Of a DNA stretch of 14,398 nt, positions 1 through 8,188 are shown in pieces; position 1 is the stretch's first letter, and every line of letters starts with the position of its first letter. The position numbers were made by a program, and so were the translations under genes. The notes beneath the pieces are model-generated. The model made no database searches. It was not told where the DNA came from and saw nothing but the letters and a program-made list of their open reading frames with translations. Source of the stretch: Bacillota bacterium (GTDB lineage Bacteria > Bacillota > Dethiobacteria > DTU022); NCBI GenBank assembly GCA_012797095.1, contig JAAZPS010000187.1, positions 1 through 14,398 on the forward strand. The letters are read 5' to 3'.

Positions 1-1197
1 AGCGCCTATCAGCAGGTCAAGGGTGAACTGGAAAACATAGTCATTGTAACCGATCCGGGTATCTTCAAGAATGCCTTTTCCTGTGCAATACCGGGAACTG
101 AAGAGGCTGGTATTGCAATGGCCGCACTCTTGGGTGTGGTCTGCGGGAATCCCTCGCTGGAACTGGAGATATTCAAAGATTTAACTGCAGCGCAGATCGG
201 CGAGGCCAGAAGGCTGAGGGATAAAGATCTAGTCGAGATTCAAGTTCAAAAGGATATCCCGGAGCTGTACGTTAACGCCGCCGTGAAGACCGATACTGGA
301 ACCGGGCGGACGGTAATCTGGAAGAAACATACCAATATTATCAGGATTGAAGCAGATGATCGTCTGATCTTCGAAAAAGAAAAAGAGACGGCGGTCAACC
401 GGACGACAACTTTCGATCTTTCTACATACACAGTTGGCCAAATCAAGGAATTCATAGATCGGGTACCCCTTCCCGATATCGAATTTGTGCTCAGCGCTGT
501 CAGGATAAACAAAAAATTATGCAGGGAAGGTACCGGGGGAGCCGGAATGAAAGCCGGTTTCGGCCTCGAACGACTGGTCAGGGCCAAAAAGATTGCCGAT
601 GATCTGGTCAGTTATGCCCAAAGACTGACAGGTTTTGCCATGGATGCCCGGATGGGCGGGATTTCCCGGCCGGCACTCTGCATCTGCGGCAGCGGTGCGC
701 ATGGGATTATTGCCACGATGCCGCTTGCGGCCGCAGCGGAAAGAATGATTCTGGAAGATGATCGACTGGCGAGAGCAATCGCGCTAAGCTATCTAGTCAC
801 CATCTATATAAAAGATCATTCCGGACGGTTATCCGCTTTTTGCGGCTGCGCGGTGGCAGCCGGGATCGGCGCAAGCGCCGGGCTTGTCTATCTGCTGGGG
901 GGCGGTTTGTCGCAGATCGAAAATGCAATCAACAATATGGCGGCCAATATTACGGGGCTGATCTGCGATGGTGGCAATTACGGTTGCTCATTGAAAGCGA
1001 TCAATGGCGCGGGCACTGCTGTCCTGTCCGCACTGCTGGCTTTGGACGGTATCGCCATCCCCGGGGATGAAGGAATTGTCGGCAGGACAGTTGAGGAGAC
1101 GATGAAAAATATCGGTCTGATCGCTTCCCCTGGCATGGTAGAAACTAACAGCACGATAATTGATATAATGATGGGGAAGGACCGATCGGGAAGGTAG
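1..1197 (+). CDS. cyuA: L-cysteine desulfidase-like protein (CyuA/YhaM, UPF0597 family), 5' partial
   Basis: The reading frame is open from base 1 to the TAG at 1195-1197, so the gene starts upstream and 398 residues remain. By memory of the family (about 430 residues) some 30-45 N-terminal residues are missing, including the usual GCTEP-type motif. Visible family hallmarks are an ICGSGAHGI glycine loop, FCGCAVAAGIGAS and ICDGGNYGCSLKAINGAG near the C-terminus; the cysteines in the last two are those expected to hold a [4Fe-4S] cluster. Family members break L-cysteine into sulfide, ammonia and pyruvate, in a fold shared with the Fe-S L-serine dehydratases, and act in the cytosol. The pyruvate product would feed the oxidoreductase encoded downstream, but a 466-base gap separates them, so shared transcription is not shown. 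Family assignment is firm. Substrate (cysteine, serine or another beta-substituted amino acid) is inferred. Confidence 0.85.
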   Translation, partial: SAYQQVKGELENIVIVTDPGIFKNAFSCAIPGTEEAGIAMAALLGVVCGNPSLELEIFKDLTAAQIGEARRLRDKDLVEIQVQKDIPELYVNAAVKTDTGTGRTVIWKKHTNIIRIEADDRLIFEKEKETAVNRTTTFDLSTYTVGQIKEFIDRVPLPDIEFVLSAVRINKKLCREGTGGAGMKAGFGLERLVRAKKIADDLVSYAQRLTGFAMDARMGGISRPALCICGSGAHGIIATMPLAAAAERMILEDDRLARAIALSYLVTIYIKDHSGRLSAFCGCAVAAGIGASAGLVYLLGGGLSQIENAINNMAANITGLICDGGNYGCSLKAINGAGTAVLSALLALDGIAIPGDEGIVGRTVEETMKNIGLIASPGMVETNSTIIDIMMGKDRSGR

Positions 1198-1663
1198 CAG
1201 TACAAGCCCAAAGGGACCTGTTGTATCCGGAAAGTGCCGGAGAAGGTTAAATAGTCGGGTTCCCCCTTCAGCACGGACAGGAACCTTTGTGATCAGCAGG
1301 ATATCTGTTCAACATCTTATGATTGCCCATACACTACTTCCAAAACAATAAGCATCTGTCGATGACGGGCGGTTGATTGAAACTGCTCCCGACCATTTGC
1401 TCTTCAGGATCTCCGCACGGGGCCATGCAACCGGGCACCCGGAAAACTGCAGCGATACGGTAAAACGGTAGAAAAAATGAGCATCCACCTTCAGGAGCCG
1501 CGATCAGCCGAAGAGCAGAGCATCCTTTGCCTGCCGGCGGCCTGATCCCGGGCGGCCAGAGAGCTGTTGTCACCAGGGGAAGGTGCGGATGATTCCTTGC
1601 GGCCTGTTCGGCGGTCCCGGGAAGAGAATTACAGTAAATTATCGAGTCAAAGGCGGTGAAGCG
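1198..1663. other. 466-base intergenic region before the 2-oxoacid oxidoreductase genes
   Basis: I see no convincing gene here on either strand. Open stretches exist but lack family resemblance and good ribosome binding sites. Two small hairpins follow the upstream gene: TCCGG/CCGGA arms at 1226-1241, and GGTTCC/GGAACC arms at 1258-1285 (listed separately as a weak terminator candidate). No clear sigma-A promoter was found for the downstream operon. A poor match (TTCAAC at 1308-1313, TACACT at 1330-1335, 16-base spacing) is the best I noticed. The gap is long for a bacterial operon and may hold a leader RNA or a decayed gene. Confidence 0.5.
1258..1288 (+). terminator. weak terminator-like hairpin after the desulfidase gene
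   Basis: GGTTCC at 1258-1263 pairs with GGAACC at 1280-1285 across a 16-base loop, followed only by TTT. The stem is short and the T-run poor, so this is a weak candidate. It lies about 60 bases after the stop codon, where a terminator would be expected. Confidence 0.25.
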
Positions 1664-2584
1664 ATGCTGGAGATCCGTATTCATGGTAGGGGGGGGCAGG
1701 GGGCGGTTACATCGGCAGAACTTTTTGCCCAGGCGGCGATCATGGAGGGGAAATACGCTCAAGCCTTCCCCAGTTTCGGACCCGAGCGCCGGGGGGCGCC
1801 GGTCGTGGCCTTTTGCCGGATCGATGAACGACCGATCCGTTTAAGGACAAATATCAATGAACCTGATATCGTCATGGTCCTCGATCCCTCGCTCTTGCAG
1901 GTGGTGGATGTCACAGCCGGGCTGGTAGAGCAGGGGATCCTGATCATCAATTCCCGGAAGGGGCCGCATCATTTTATGATGAAGAAATTGGCCGGGGCGG
2001 CCTCGATCGATGCCGCCAGGATTGCCCTCGATATCTTGAAGCGTCCGATCACCAACACGGTCATGCTGGGTGCGCTGGTCAGGATAACTGCTGCCGTTGA
2101 GGTGGAATCGCTTATCGAAGCTATCAGACAGCGTTTTGATGCTGAAAATGCAGCGCTGAATGTACAGGCTTTGCAAAAAGCATTTACCGAAACCCTTATC
2201 TTGTACAGCGATGATTGCACGCCGGCGGATTGGGACAGCTTTGCCGGGACAGCGAATATTGCCGCTGCGGCAGCAGCGCGGGGTAAACCGGCGCTCGATT
2301 ACGGGTTCCGCTGGAACGAGCTCAAGCCGGGTTGCGTGATTACAGAGGCCGGCAATGCCAGCTCCTTTCGAACGGGTGATTGGCGTTCGTTCCGGCCGGT
2401 GTTGAACAAGGAACGCTGTATCAGATGCGGGCTCTGCTGGGTGTTTTGTCCGGATATGGCTTACCGGGAAAACCCGGAGGGTTACTATATTGTAGATCTC
2501 GATTACTGCAAGGGCTGCGGTATCTGCGCCCAGGAATGCCCCGTGGGGGCGATTCATCTGGAGAAGGAGGTGGAGATGGTATGA
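1664..2584 (+). CDS. 2-oxoacid:ferredoxin oxidoreductase, fused gamma-delta subunit (PorG-PorD type)
   Basis: This 306-residue protein fuses two subunits that are separate in the classic four-subunit archaeal and Thermotoga enzymes. Residues 1-185 are the gamma domain, opening with IRIHGRGGQGAVTSAE and followed by FPSFGPERRGAPV, the expected pattern of this family. Residues ~206-306 are the delta (ferredoxin) domain with two [4Fe-4S] motifs: C252, C255, C258, C262 and C282, C285, C288, C292. The delta part carries electrons from the TPP site to the acceptor. I chose ATG 1664 because AAAGGCGGTGA lies just upstream and homology begins right there; the frame remains open further upstream to 1583 without resemblance. 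The stop overlaps the alpha start by four bases (ATGA), implying translational coupling. Acts in the cytosol. The exact substrate cannot be read from this subunit. Confidence 0.92.
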   Translation: MLEIRIHGRGGQGAVTSAELFAQAAIMEGKYAQAFPSFGPERRGAPVVAFCRIDERPIRLRTNINEPDIVMVLDPSLLQVVDVTAGLVEQGILIINSRKGPHHFMMKKLAGAASIDAARIALDILKRPITNTVMLGALVRITAAVEVESLIEAIRQRFDAENAALNVQALQKAFTETLILYSDDCTPADWDSFAGTANIAAAAAARGKPALDYGFRWNELKPGCVITEAGNASSFRTGDWRSFRPVLNKERCIRCGLCWVFCPDMAYRENPEGYYIVDLDYCKGCGICAQECPVGAIHLEKEVEMV

Positions 2585-3780
2585 AAAAACGTGTAGGCCT
2601 GGAGGTCTCCTTCGCGGCGGCGGAGGCGATCAGATTGTGTGATGTCGATCTCGTTGCCGCCTACCCGATCACCCCCCAGACCCATATTGTGGAGCGGCTC
2701 TCCAAATATGTGGCCAACGGTGTACTGGATGCCGAATTTGTCACCGTGGAATCGGAACATTCCGCGATGAGCGTCTGTGTCGGCAGCCAGGCAGCGGGGG
2801 CCCGTTCGTTTACCTGCACCAGCTCCCAGGGGCTGGCCCTGATGAGCGAGATCGTCCTGATCACTGCATCCCTGAGGCTGCCCGTGGTGATGATGCTGGT
2901 GAACCGTTCACTGGCCGGGCCTCTCTCGATCTGGAATGATCACAGTGATGTCATGTCGGTTCGGGATTGCGGTTGGATCCAGCTGTTCGTTCGAAACGGC
3001 CAGGAAGTATTCGATCACGCTTTTATCTCCTACAAGATTGCCGAAAATCATCAGGTGCTCCTGCCGCTGCTGATCAATCTTGACGGGTTTATCCTTTCCC
3101 ATATGTTTGAACCAATCGAGCTGGTCGAGAAAAGCGTGATCGAGCGATATCTCCCCCCGTACATTCCCAATTACGTTCTTCATCCGGATCAACCCCTGAC
3201 CATGGGGGCCTTTGCCATGCCGGCTGTCTTCACGGAGGCGAAAAAAGCCCAGGATGAAGCCCTGCGGCAGTCCTATCCCCGCATCCTCGAAGCGTGGCAG
3301 GAATGGGGCGATCTGACCGGCCGCTACTATCGCCCCGTGGAAACGTATCACACCGAAGATGCGGAGACGATCTTCGTGGCTCTGGGCAGTTTTGCTGAAA
3401 CGGCCGGCGAGGCGGTCAAGGCGATGCGCCGGCAGGGCCTGAAGGCAGGGCTGTTGAACTTGCGCCTCTGGCGGCCCTTTCCCTTGGAGCTGTTTACCCG
3501 GGCGGTTGAAGGTTCCCGCAATCTGATCGTCCTTGACCGGGCCGTTTCTTACGGGGCTCCCGGAGGCCCCGTTGCCGGGGAGATCCGTGCCGCACTTTAT
3601 GAACTGGAGCAGCGGCCGCGGGTTTACGGATTTATCTCCGGACTGGGGGGGCGGGATCTCCCGGTGCAGGATTATATTGATATCTTCGAACTTGTCAAAG
3701 CGGGACAGGCCCCCCGGGATGGGATCTTCGGTCTCCGGGAAGAGGCACCCGGCCAGGGTGAGCCTTACTTGAGAAGTTGA
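2581..3780 (+). CDS. porA: pyruvate (2-oxoacid):ferredoxin oxidoreductase, alpha subunit (PorA type)
   Basis: This 399-residue protein matches the usual length and motifs of PorA. YPITPQT at residues 28-34 is the family signature of the alpha subunit, and VESEHSAMS follows in the conserved acidic region. The segment NRSLAGPLSIWNDHSDVM, then SVRDCGWIQ, resembles pyruvate-type more than 2-oxoglutarate-type alpha subunits. The C-terminal third (from about VETYHTEDAETIFVALGS) is the transketolase C-terminal-like domain. With beta (TPP) and gamma-delta it converts a 2-oxoacid plus CoA to acyl-CoA, CO2 and two low-potential electrons. The start ATG overlaps the preceding stop. Pyruvate is the likeliest substrate, but branched-chain or 2-oxobutyrate use is not excluded. 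Confidence 0.9.
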   Translation: MKKRVGLEVSFAAAEAIRLCDVDLVAAYPITPQTHIVERLSKYVANGVLDAEFVTVESEHSAMSVCVGSQAAGARSFTCTSSQGLALMSEIVLITASLRLPVVMMLVNRSLAGPLSIWNDHSDVMSVRDCGWIQLFVRNGQEVFDHAFISYKIAENHQVLLPLLINLDGFILSHMFEPIELVEKSVIERYLPPYIPNYVLHPDQPLTMGAFAMPAVFTEAKKAQDEALRQSYPRILEAWQEWGDLTGRYYRPVETYHTEDAETIFVALGSFAETAGEAVKAMRRQGLKAGLLNLRLWRPFPLELFTRAVEGSRNLIVLDRAVSYGAPGGPVAGEIRAALYELEQRPRVYGFISGLGGRDLPVQDYIDIFELVKAGQAPRDGIFGLREEAPGQGEPYLRS

Positions 3781-3795
3781 GAAAGGGTGGAAAAG

Positions 3796-4737
3796 ATGAA
3801 TGAAGCCAACCTTTATGCGGTGAAAGCGTTGACCAAAAAGGAATATCTCGCTCCCGGCCACCGATCCTGTCCGGGTTGCGGGGAGGTTCTGGCGGTTCGC
3901 CTTGTCCACAAGGCTCTCGGCCGCAACACGATCACTGCAGCAGCAACGGGATGCATGGAGATCGTCTCCTCGCCCTTTCCGTTGACTTCCTGGAGGATCC
4001 CCTGGATCCATGTTGCTTTTGAGAATGCGGCGGCCGTGGCCAGCGGCATCGAGGCCGCACTCAAGGTTCTGGAACGGAAGGGAAGAATCGCGCCGAAAAA
4101 GATTCATGTTGTCGCCATGGCCGGGGATGGAGGAACAGCGGATATCGGCCTGCAGGCCCTTTCCGGAGCCCTGGAGCGGGGCCATGACCTTCTCTATGTT
4201 TGCTACGATAACGAAGCTTACATGAATACAGGCGTTCAGCGGTCCTCGGCGACCCCGTTTGGCGCTCACACGACCACATCGCCGGCCGGCTCGGTGGTGC
4301 CCGGGGAGATAGCGGGGAAGAAAAATATGCCGCAGATCGCTGTGGCACACGATATTCCCTATGTGGCCACGGCCACACCGAGCTACCCCCTCGATCTGCT
4401 CAGCAAGATAAAAAAGGGGGCTGCGGTGAAGGGGCCTGCTTATGTGCATATTTTAAGCGTCTGTCCCACCGGTTGGGGCATCGACAGCGATGAGACGATC
4501 AAGTTCGGGCGACTGGCGGTTCAGACGGGGTTCTTCCCTCTCTACGAGGTGGAAAATGGAACTTACAGAATCACCGTGGACTGCGTGGAGTTTCTCCCGC
4601 TGGAGCGCTATCTGCTGCCCCAGAGAAGGTTCCGCCATCTGACAGAGGAGATGATCGCCCGACTCCGCCGGCGTATTTACGCGCAGTGGGAGGAACTGAA
4701 CAGACGCGCTGCAAAAAGTGGTTCCGGGGTCGGGTGA
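3796..4737 (+). CDS. porB: pyruvate (2-oxoacid):ferredoxin oxidoreductase, beta subunit (PorB type, TPP-binding)
   Basis: This 313-residue protein is the thiamine-pyrophosphate subunit. CPGCGE (C25, C28), C53 in TGCMEIVSSP and C223 in SVCPTGWG are the four expected ligands of the proximal [4Fe-4S] cluster. GDGGT at 110-114 is the TPP/Mg motif, and YDNEAYMNTGVQRSSATPFG is a very conserved family stretch. I prefer ATG 3796 because AGGGTGG at 3784-3790 gives a good five-base spacing. An in-frame GTG at 3787 would add only three residues and would lie inside that ribosome binding site. The gene lies 15 bases after alpha. With the two preceding genes it makes a complete oxidoreductase. Confidence 0.92.
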   Translation: MNEANLYAVKALTKKEYLAPGHRSCPGCGEVLAVRLVHKALGRNTITAAATGCMEIVSSPFPLTSWRIPWIHVAFENAAAVASGIEAALKVLERKGRIAPKKIHVVAMAGDGGTADIGLQALSGALERGHDLLYVCYDNEAYMNTGVQRSSATPFGAHTTTSPAGSVVPGEIAGKKNMPQIAVAHDIPYVATATPSYPLDLLSKIKKGAAVKGPAYVHILSVCPTGWGIDSDETIKFGRLAVQTGFFPLYEVENGTYRITVDCVEFLPLERYLLPQRRFRHLTEEMIARLRRRIYAQWEELNRRAAKSGSGVG

Positions 4738-4833
4738 ATGCGGGGCCGGACCGCTTTGAAGATCTTCAGCTTCAGGGCAGCTTCGGGTTTGCGCAAATTC
4801 GGATACTCCTGAAAAGCAGGGGAGGGGAAATAG

Positions 4834-5322
4834 ATGGAGCTAGAGGTAATCGAGCGGATCGTGGAAAAGTACGGTTCGGACCGTACTGCTGTTATGGAGA
4901 TATTGATCGATATCCAGGAGCAGAAGCGCTATCTGCCCAGGGAAGCGCTGCACTATCTGTCCAAAAAGTTGGCCGTGCCGCTGACCCGGCTTTACCATAT
5001 GGCCACCTTTTATGAAGCCCTCAGTTTGACGCCACTGGGACGCTGCCAGATCCATGTTTGTACGGGTACAGCCTGCCACGTTCGGGGGGCGGCGCGGATC
5101 CTTGATCAGCTGGAAAGCAGCCTGAAGATCAGGGCCGGCGGGGTCACTCCGGATCTGGAATATGGTTTGAAAACCGTAAACTGCGTCGGTGCCTGCGCTC
5201 TGGGGCCGGTTGTCCAGGTTGACGGGCAGTATCATGGAAATATGACTCCATTGAAAATCGAACGGATGCTTCAGAAGAATGGTGGGGCGGATCAAAAAGA
5301 GGTGGTCACATGTCCCGGTTAA
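4834..5322 (+). CDS. NuoE-like [2Fe-2S] subunit of an NAD(H)-linked oxidoreductase (HndA/HydC/HoxE type)
   Basis: This 162-residue protein has the full length and layout of the 24-kDa family: an N-terminal helical domain (LPREALHYLSKKLAVPL, HMATFYEALSLTP) and a thioredoxin-like domain. The [2Fe-2S] ligands are C76 and C81 (CTGTACHVRG) and C117 and C121 (CVGACALGP). In complex I, HydABC hydrogenases and NAD-linked formate dehydrogenases, this subunit sits next to the flavin subunit. AGGGGAGGGG just before ATG 4834 is a strong ribosome binding site. The gene follows porB by 96 bases and overlaps the next gene by 13 bases. Which enzyme it serves is inferred from context, most simply the 2-oxoacid oxidoreductase upstream. 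Confidence 0.92.
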   Translation: MELEVIERIVEKYGSDRTAVMEILIDIQEQKRYLPREALHYLSKKLAVPLTRLYHMATFYEALSLTPLGRCQIHVCTGTACHVRGAARILDQLESSLKIRAGGVTPDLEYGLKTVNCVGACALGPVVQVDGQYHGNMTPLKIERMLQKNGGADQKEVVTCPG

Positions 5323-7163
5323 ACTCGCCAGGTGCACTGGAGAAACTGCGAGCCGAAATAGCGGCCGGAAGGGATCCCGACCGTCCCTGCATTACCACCT
5401 GCCTGGGGACCGGCTGTCATGCTTATGACAGCAAGGCCCTGTACAACGCCTTTGCCGGGGAGCTCCAATCGCGCGGTCTCGTGGGCAGGGTGGAGCTGCG
5501 GGGGACCGGCTGCCACGGTTTTTGCGAGCAGGGGCCCATCGTTGTGCTTTTTCCCGAAGAGATCTGCTACTGCCGGGTCCAGCCGGAGGATGCAGCGGCG
5601 ATTGTTACGGAGACCGTTCTGGGAAAAAAAGTGATCCCCGATCTGCTTTACCGGGATCCTGTTTCCGGCCGGCGATATGAACGAGAGGCGGATATCCCCT
5701 TCTACAAGAATCAGGACAGGTTGATTCTGGGCCTGAACCGATTGATCGATCCTCGAAAGATCGAGGACTATCTTGCCCGGGGGGGCTACCGGGCCCTGTC
5801 CAGGGCCCTGGCGGAGATGACGCCGCAGGAAGTGCTAGAAGAAGTGAAACAGGCCAATCTGCGTGGCCGCGGCGGCGGGGGGTTCCCGGCAGGGGTCAAA
5901 TGGGAGACGACCCGGCAGGCACCGGGGAAAGAAAAGTACGTCATCGTGAATGCAGACGAGGGCGATCCCGGTGCGTACATGGATCGCAGCCTTCTGGAGG
6001 GAAATCCGCACCTGATTCTGGAGGGTCTGCTCATAGGTGCCTATGCCATCGGGGCGGCGGTGGGATACGTTTATGTACGGCAGGAATATCCCCTGGCGGT
6101 GAACAATCTCACCCTGGCCCTGCAGCAGGCGGAGCAATACGGTTTGCTCGGTGAAGATATTCTCGGGAGCGGTTTTGCCTTCAACGTCAGGATCAAGCGA
6201 GGTGCGGGAGCTTTTGTTTCCGGCGAGTCAAGTGCATTGATGGCGGCGATCGAAGGCCGGGTCGGCGAACCCAGACCCAAGCATATCAATACGGCGATCA
6301 GCGGTCTGTGGGGCAGACCGAGCAATCTCAACAATGTGGAAACCTGGGCCAATATCCCCTTCATTATCGAGCGGGGAGCGGCCTGGTTTAACCGCATCGG
6401 CAATGAGCGGAACAGGGGCACGAAGATATTCTCTCTCGTGGGGAAGGTCAATAATACCGGGCTGGTGGAGGTGCCCCTGGGGACGACTTTAAAAAAGATC
6501 ATCCATGATATCGGGGGCGGTATTCCCGGGGAGAAGGGATTCAAGGCGGTGCAAACAGGCGGGCCCTCCGGGGGCTGTATACCGGAGCAATATCTGGATA
6601 CGCCCGTTGATTTCGACTGCCTGAAGGAGCTGGGCTCGATGATGGGCTCGGGTGGCATGATCGTGATGGATGAAGATAACTGTATGGTAGATGTGGCCAG
6701 ATATTTCATGAACTTCCTGAGGGATGAGTCCTGCGGTAAGTGTAGCAGCTGTCGGGAAGGCACCGCCAGGATGTCCGAGATCCTCGACGCGATTACCCGG
6801 GGTGAAGGGCGCGAGGGCGATCTGGAGCTCCTGGAGGAGATCGCCTGGGTCATGAAAAGGACTTCTCTCTGCGCCCTCGGTTCCACAGCGGCCAATCCTG
6901 TCTTGAGCACCCTGCGTTATTTTCGCGAGGAGTACGAAGCTCATATTCGGGAGAAATGCTGTCCGACGAAAGTCTGTAAGGCACTGATCCGTTTCTCCAT
7001 CGATCCCGGAAGATGCGATGGATGCGGACGGTGTCAGCGCAACTGCCCCGAGGAGGCAATTTGGGGAGAGCCCGATACCCCGCTGATCATCGACCGCGCC
7101 CTCTGTTCACGCTGCGGGATCTGCCAGGAAGTCTGCCGCCGCGATGCCATCATCGTGGAGTAG
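5310..7163 (+). CDS. NuoF-like NADH-binding flavoprotein with extra Fe-S domains (HydB/HndC type)
   Basis: This 617-residue, multi-domain protein has the architecture of the flavin subunit of electron-bifurcating HydABC/HndABCD hydrogenases. An N-terminal thioredoxin-like [2Fe-2S] domain has C31, C36, C68 and C72. The FMN/NAD(H) core has LRGRGGGGFPAG at 184-195 and NADEGDPGAYMDRSLLE at about 214-230. The SLBB-like region is followed by the N3-type [4Fe-4S] site (C475, C478, C481, C521). A C-terminal 2x[4Fe-4S] ferredoxin domain has C569, C572, C575, C579 and C599, C602, C605, C609. It would exchange electrons between NAD(H) and Fe-S carriers. ATG 5310 is preceded by GAGGTGG and overlaps the NuoE-like gene by 13 bases. 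All expected cluster ligands are present. The redox partner is not identified by sequence. Confidence 0.92.
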   Translation: MSRLNSPGALEKLRAEIAAGRDPDRPCITTCLGTGCHAYDSKALYNAFAGELQSRGLVGRVELRGTGCHGFCEQGPIVVLFPEEICYCRVQPEDAAAIVTETVLGKKVIPDLLYRDPVSGRRYEREADIPFYKNQDRLILGLNRLIDPRKIEDYLARGGYRALSRALAEMTPQEVLEEVKQANLRGRGGGGFPAGVKWETTRQAPGKEKYVIVNADEGDPGAYMDRSLLEGNPHLILEGLLIGAYAIGAAVGYVYVRQEYPLAVNNLTLALQQAEQYGLLGEDILGSGFAFNVRIKRGAGAFVSGESSALMAAIEGRVGEPRPKHINTAISGLWGRPSNLNNVETWANIPFIIERGAAWFNRIGNERNRGTKIFSLVGKVNNTGLVEVPLGTTLKKIIHDIGGGIPGEKGFKAVQTGGPSGGCIPEQYLDTPVDFDCLKELGSMMGSGGMIVMDEDNCMVDVARYFMNFLRDESCGKCSSCREGTARMSEILDAITRGEGREGDLELLEEIAWVMKRTSLCALGSTAANPVLSTLRYFREEYEAHIREKCCPTKVCKALIRFSIDPGRCDGCGRCQRNCPEEAIWGEPDTPLIIDRALCSRCGICQEVCRRDAIIVE

Positions 7164-7230
7164 CATTCGGCTTACCGGAACAGCGAAAACAAGGTTTGAC
7201 CGATCAAATAATCCGGAGGGGTAAAGAAAG

Positions 7231-7959
7231 ATGGTAAATGTAACAATTGACGGTAAAGACTATCGGGCCGGGGAAGGGCAAAACGTGTTGGAGACAGCCC
7301 TGGAAAACGGGATCGAGATCCCTCACCTCTGTTATCATGAAGCTCTTGCCCCCTTCGGCGGCTGCCGCCTCTGCCTGGTAGAGATAACCAGGAACGGGCG
7401 GACCTTTTTGACCACCTCCTGTACCTACCCTAGCCTGGAGGGCCTCTTTGTCCGGACAGAGACCCCGGAGATATTGAAAGCGCGCCGGCTAGTTCTGGAG
7501 CTGCTCCTCCCCCTGGCACCGGGGGCGCCGCTGCTCCAGGACCTGGCCCGCCGGATGGGGGTAACGGAACCGCGCTTTGCGGCAGGTGAAGAGGTCGATC
7601 ACTGCATCCGCTGCGGCCTCTGTCTCCGGGCCTGTGCAGAGCTGGTCGGTGCACGGGCGATCACTTTTTCCGGCAGGGGTTACCGTCGGAAGGTGGAGCC
7701 CCCCTTCGGTGAGGAGGCGCTGAACTGCATCGGCTGCGGGACATGCGTCTTTCTCTGTCCCACCGGCTGCATCCAGATGAAGGATATGGACGGCGTCAGA
7801 ACGCTGGACAGGTGGAAAAGAAGATTGCCCCTGAAAGCGTGCACGAGCTGCGGACGGCACTATATCCCCTTTGCTGCCATTGAATTTGCCCGGCAAAAAG
7901 GACGGCAGCCCCCGCCCGAAGATTGGTTCGAGCTCTGTCCGGACTGCCGGCAAGATTGA
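7231..7959 (+). CDS. HoxU/NuoG-N-terminus-like Fe-S subunit lacking the His-Cys3 cluster site
   Basis: This 242-residue protein starts with a plant-type [2Fe-2S] domain (C34, C45, C48, C64). It then has two [4Fe-4S] motifs (C125, C128, C131, C135 and C166, C169, C172, C176). In HoxU, HydA and NuoG a His-Cys3 [4Fe-4S] site lies between these parts. Here that stretch reads LLLPLAPGAPLLQDLARR, with no cysteine or histidine, so that cluster is absent. The C-terminus ends in two CxxC pairs (C204/C207 and C236/C239), which look like a zinc ribbon or rubredoxin-like knuckle. No hydrogenase or molybdopterin domain follows, so the protein is an electron conduit that needs a catalytic partner. The start has GGAGGGG upstream, 67 bases after the NuoF-like gene. 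It is probably the last gene of the block. Confidence 0.87.
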   Translation: MVNVTIDGKDYRAGEGQNVLETALENGIEIPHLCYHEALAPFGGCRLCLVEITRNGRTFLTTSCTYPSLEGLFVRTETPEILKARRLVLELLLPLAPGAPLLQDLARRMGVTEPRFAAGEEVDHCIRCGLCLRACAELVGARAITFSGRGYRRKVEPPFGEEALNCIGCGTCVFLCPTGCIQMKDMDGVRTLDRWKRRLPLKACTSCGRHYIPFAAIEFARQKGRQPPPEDWFELCPDCRQD

Positions 7960-8056
7960 TGAAGGAGTTACCCGAGGGGAGCGCTGAGGAAAAAGATGGT
8001 AAGGCAGTCTGGTGGCAACTTTACAACACAAAATGGATCAGCAGATGAAAGCGGAG

Positions 8057-8081
8057 ATCCTTCGGGCTTCGCCCTCAGGAT
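8057..8081. repeat. REP-like palindromic element
   Basis: ATCCT at 8057-8061 and AGGAT at 8077-8081 enclose GGGC/GCCC arms around a TTC loop, giving a short strong hairpin. From memory, sequences of this general form (GATCCTTC ... TCAGGATGA) occur many times between genes in assorted bacterial genomes. Only one copy is visible here, so the repeat status is inferred. Confidence 0.45.
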
Positions 8082-8188
8082 GAAGGGAGGCTGTGCTTTC
8101 AGGACAACGGTGGGCGCAGCAAAAATTCCCGCCTCCTTGGGGGGGGCTGAACTGATATAACACCCCTGTGCCGGCTTGAAGTTACCCT

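Noticed and set aside
1334..1762. 142-codon minus-strand frame covering the gap and the start of the gamma-delta gene.
   Set aside because: It overlaps a well-supported gene and its translation is proline/cysteine-rich with no family resemblance.
2908..4449. 513-codon minus-strand frame opposite the POR alpha and beta genes.
   Set aside because: It is a shadow of the GC-rich coding strand; the plus-strand genes are unmistakable.
7959..8048. 29-codon frame whose ATG overlaps the HoxU-like stop codon (ATGA-type coupling).
   Set aside because: The product has no recognisable pattern and is too short to judge; chance overlap is as likely.
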